NCBI GenBank assembly: GCA_943736015.1
Contig: OX031059.1
Coordinates: forward strand, 20,702,501 to 20,766,500
From: Tridacna crocea
Lineage: Eukaryota; Mollusca; Bivalvia; Cardiida; Cardiidae
DNA length: 64,000 bases
Reading direction: 5' to 3'
The notes under the pieces were generated by a model. It saw nothing but the letters and a program-made list of their open reading frames with translations, was not told where the DNA came from and did not search any database. Both the position numbers and the translations under genes were made by a program. Numbering within the stretch: position 1 is the first letter of the stretch; every line of letters begins with the position of its first letter. Positions 62,101-64,000 of this stretch are shown here, piece after piece.

Positions 62101-63140
62101 CATTCCGAATGTCCGTATATCTCTGCAATCCGTTTCGGTGTGTCGCCATATTTGTCTTTGGCCCCGACCGATACGTTGGCATTATGCAGGGCACGGAGGG
62201 CTGTCAGTTTGCCGGTTTCTGCAGCAAAATGAGCCGGGGTCCATCCGGTATCGGTCCGAGCTGTACCAACAGCACCAAAGTCCAGCAACAGACGAATGCA
62301 CTCCACATATCCTGTAAGGGTATCGAGATCTATCTATATCTTTAACAGACGATAAAATCTTGGACCAAATTGAAAGCAGCTGCAGAAAACAGATTGATTG
62401 ATATTAACCCATTACCACACAATCCTTACTTTTGACGCCCCTGAGAAAACATTGTGGAAAAAGGAGAAAATACTGGTTACCAGCATTTTCTCCTTTTTCC
62501 ACAATGTTTCCCACCCTTCACAAAACAAATGTCAAATTTTCAGTCACTTTTATTTTGTCGTCTGCAAATGCTTTCAATTTGGACTAGTCTAAAATATTGC
62601 CGTTTGGTAAGGGGTTAAACCTGAAATATGATGGTTTTTTAGACATTATCTATGAATCTAGTCCCACTAACAATGTAATCTGCAAATACTTTTGAAGTGA
62701 ACGAGTATAAGAAATATATATAGGCTCGATTCCCACCACTAGCTAAAATCAAACAATTCAGATGGACGATAAACATAGGTCCCGGGTGCCAGTGCACGTT
62801 GAGAACCAGGTGTAACCAAGGATTGGTTTCGTCCTGCATCTTACAGTGTCACCAAAACATAAACTAACAGACATCTTGGAACATTATCCATATGGGCTGC
62901 CAGTAGCGACGATAAATAAAGGATCAATCAATCCACCAATTCAAACCTTTGTCGCCACATAAAAAGTTTTTTTTTAAAAAATCAAGTTTTACCTTTTGCG
63001 CATGCCCAGTGCAGTGCAGTTCTGTTGTTCCATTCTTCGTCCTTTAAATCCACATCAAACTTGCCGCTCCTTAAATATTCCTCCAGAGAGTCGAAGTCAC
63101 CCGTGGACGCGGCATCGTGTATTTCCAAACCAACTGACAT
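59040..63140 (-). CDS. ANKRD66: ANKRD66-like small ankyrin-repeat protein, whole gene span
   Basis: Three exons (62993-63140, 62083-62311, 59040-59118) join in frame to 151 codons plus TAG. The protein opens MSVGLEIHDAASTGDFDSLE and holds about three ankyrin repeats: NNRTALHWACAKGYVECIRL, TGWTPAHFAAETGKLTALRA and KYGDTPKRIAEIYGHSECSE. Word-for-word blocks (GWTPAHFAAE.G, GDTPKRIA.IYG) are those I recall for vertebrate ANKRD66, hence the symbol. The tail is short and acidic (GIESEDFDPMTERERET). Vertebrate proteins have a longer basic tail, so either this lineage is shorter or another 3' exon exists. It is probably an intracellular protein-binding scaffold; function is not known from sequence. 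It points the same way as the TSP1 gene. Confidence 0.75.
59165..59250. mobile_element. Family F element, partial
   Basis: It reads CAGATCGGACTGCAAAGGAC, then TAATCTGATCTTGAATCTAC and ACTTTCCGATG. Confidence 0.6.
59478..59745. mobile_element. Family E element
   Basis: It starts CACGCAAAAAGGGACCATCT and runs to TGACAGGTCACATG, matching 45046-45312 throughout. Confidence 0.75.
60630..60960 (-). repeat. Two diverged copies of a segment of about 60-100 bp in the ANKRD66-like intron
   Basis: The segments at about 60638-60700 and 60905-60965 share TCTTCTSCYABGCAAGACRG-like sequence and GTCGGGGTCTTCT. On the minus strand they read SCLAEDPDS and SCVGEDPDN with flanking cysteines. They may be duplicated exon fragments or an old repeat; I recognise neither. 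Confidence 0.5.
61130..61335. mobile_element. Family F element, best copy
   Basis: A near-perfect hairpin: GACAGTGTAGATCAAGATCA, GACTGCACAGAACGTGCAGT and the complement to ACACTGTCCG, then GAGATATTGTTCCCCAAAAT. Confidence 0.8.
61391..61612 (+). mobile_element. tRNA-derived SINE, same family as 44309-44584, with internal deletion
   Basis: It reads GGGTAGCTCGGTAGTTGG, then GCGAGTTCGATACCCGGTTG, GCGAACTTTCTTTCCGGCG and a diverged tail. About 20 bp between the A and B boxes is missing relative to the other copy. Confidence 0.8.
61625..61860 (-). mobile_element. Palindromic MITE family A, highly diverged
   Basis: AAATTTTAGACGTGTCCAAA, GAAGTCGACAAAATG and GGGTAGAAACGATTGAAG are in family A order, with the central palindrome degraded. 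Confidence 0.55.
62083..62311 (-). CDS. ANKRD66: ANKRD66-like exon 2
   Basis: The acceptor is ACCCTTACAG|GATATG and the donor is GAAAG|GTGAGA. It enters in phase 1 and leaves in phase 2. It encodes two ankyrin repeats from GYVECIRLLLDFGAV to HSECSEFLE. Confidence 0.85.
62404..62618 (+). mobile_element. Palindromic TTAA MITE, family A
   Basis: It runs from TTAACCCATTACCACACAAT to GTTTGGTAAGGGGTTAA. Central hairpin GAGAAAATACTGGTTACCAG. It lies in the intron between ANKRD66-like exons 1 and 2. Confidence 0.87.
62993..63140 (-). CDS. ANKRD66: ANKRD66-like exon 1
   Basis: It runs from ATG at 63140 to donor GCAAAAG|GTAAAA, 49 codons plus one base. The start context is GCTACAATGTCAG. It encodes the first ankyrin helices (LEIHDAASTGDFDSLEEYLR) up to ALHWACAK. 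Confidence 0.8.
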
Positions 63141-63209
63141 TGTAGCACACTTAAGCCTTATCCTGCTTAATAACTATAATGAAATTCAAAATCGATAGTA
63201 AAAGCCAAA

Positions 63210-63355
63210 ATTGCTATTTCAAGGGTCTGCTTTGGGGAATAATATCTGTCTATCGGACAGCGTAAATACAAGATCAGACTGCACGTTCTGTGTAGTCTGA
63301 TCTTGATCTACGTTGTCCGCAAAAGGTCAGTGAGTAGCGCTTAGTAGCCCAGGGT
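63210..63355. mobile_element. Family F element just upstream of the ANKRD66-like start
   Basis: It reads CTATCGGACAGCGTAAATAC, GATCAGACTGCACGTTCTGT, then GTCTGATCTTGATCTACGTT. It lies about 70 bp upstream of the ATG, so it may be inside the 5' UTR or promoter. Confidence 0.7.
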
Positions 63356-64000
63356 GAACGACCTACTAAAGAAAAGAAACTATTGTCTCCCGCTAGATGG
63401 CATTCTACAAATGCACATCTATCTAATATGGGCATGCTGGGTACATAAGCGGACTAATTTTTCAAAACGATAACCGTAACTTTGAATTTCAAAATAAAAT
63501 AAACTGCGATTTATTTAGTTATGGCCAGGTAACAGGTAACCTATGCACCAGTCATTTATTTAAACAGTCCATACAACCTTGGGTTTAGCTTCAATGTAAG
63601 CCCTACTTTTCCTAAGTATCGGGGGGAATGGGTGATGCATCATATAACAAGGGTGACAACCCACGTCATAGCAGAGGTGTCGGAATAGCCGCCATTCTGT
63701 GTGCAAAGTGCAGATTAATTACTTTAAATATATAAATGTATCTAAAATTTACTTAGAATACCCACTTCATCTGGTGACGGTAAATATATTTGTCCTATTC
63801 GTGAAATCAAAATGCCATGAAACAATGTTGTAGCTCTAAACACTAAACACAATTATTCTTAACGGCATTGTATACGACATCTATTTTTAAATCGCACATG
63901 TGTCACCGGCTTACAAAAATTGTGCGGAGGTAATTGCAAAATCAACGAAACTAATGAACAAAATATTAATGTATACTAACGAAGAAAGTTGTCAGGTACC
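63356..64000. other. Upstream flank, nothing recognised
   Basis: AT-rich sequence with a short block near 63645-63700 (AACAAGGGTGACAACCCACG) that resembles one near 4427-4445. No exon seen. Confidence 0.35.

Overview
The window is AT-rich, intron-dense animal DNA, most likely from a bivalve mollusc. I infer this from long arrays of TSP1 exons in a secreted protein, abundant short palindromic MITEs, a tRNA-derived SINE ending in CAAC repeats, and a decayed LINE. I cannot name the species.

Main gene (minus strand, from 51198 leftward, running off the left edge). It is one large secreted multidomain protein. The first exon (50839-51198) carries a signal peptide and a PAN/apple-like domain. Next come an EGF-like exon, two divergent TSP1 exons, an SRCR domain split over two exons, a third divergent TSP1 exon, twenty consecutive TSP1 exons of exactly 165 bp, one more TSP1 exon of 177 bp, and two exons of a fibrinogen-like (CNTNAP-type) domain. 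I placed 30 exons by hand. Every junction after the second exon is phase 1, so any internal exon can be skipped without losing frame. In-window coding length is 5395 nt (about 1798 residues); the stop codon was not found. The layout resembles proteins usually labelled coadhesin-like or hemicentin-like in invertebrates. A role in extracellular adhesion or recognition is inference.

Second gene (minus strand, 63140 to 59040). It is a small three-exon ankyrin-repeat gene whose sequence resembles vertebrate ANKRD66. The model is complete at 151 aa, with a short C-terminal tail.

Mobile and repeat content. The 9-kb intron before the fibrinogen-like exons is largely two terminal-inverted-repeat elements: a decayed PIF-Harbinger-like copy (3041-5936, with a nested 250-bp MITE) and an unassigned 4.15-kb element (6377-10530). 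At least six families of short palindromic elements recur through the introns and the intergenic space. Two of them have TTAA ends and nearly perfect 50-65 nt central palindromes. Other structures are an intronic degenerate minisatellite of about 40-bp units (21885-22825), a triplicated intron end that copies a splice acceptor (34831-35215), a 650-bp GGTT/GTAG satellite, SINEs, and a LINE tail beside the first exon's splice donor. No CRISPR array, rRNA gene, free-standing tRNA gene or bacterial-type operon was seen.
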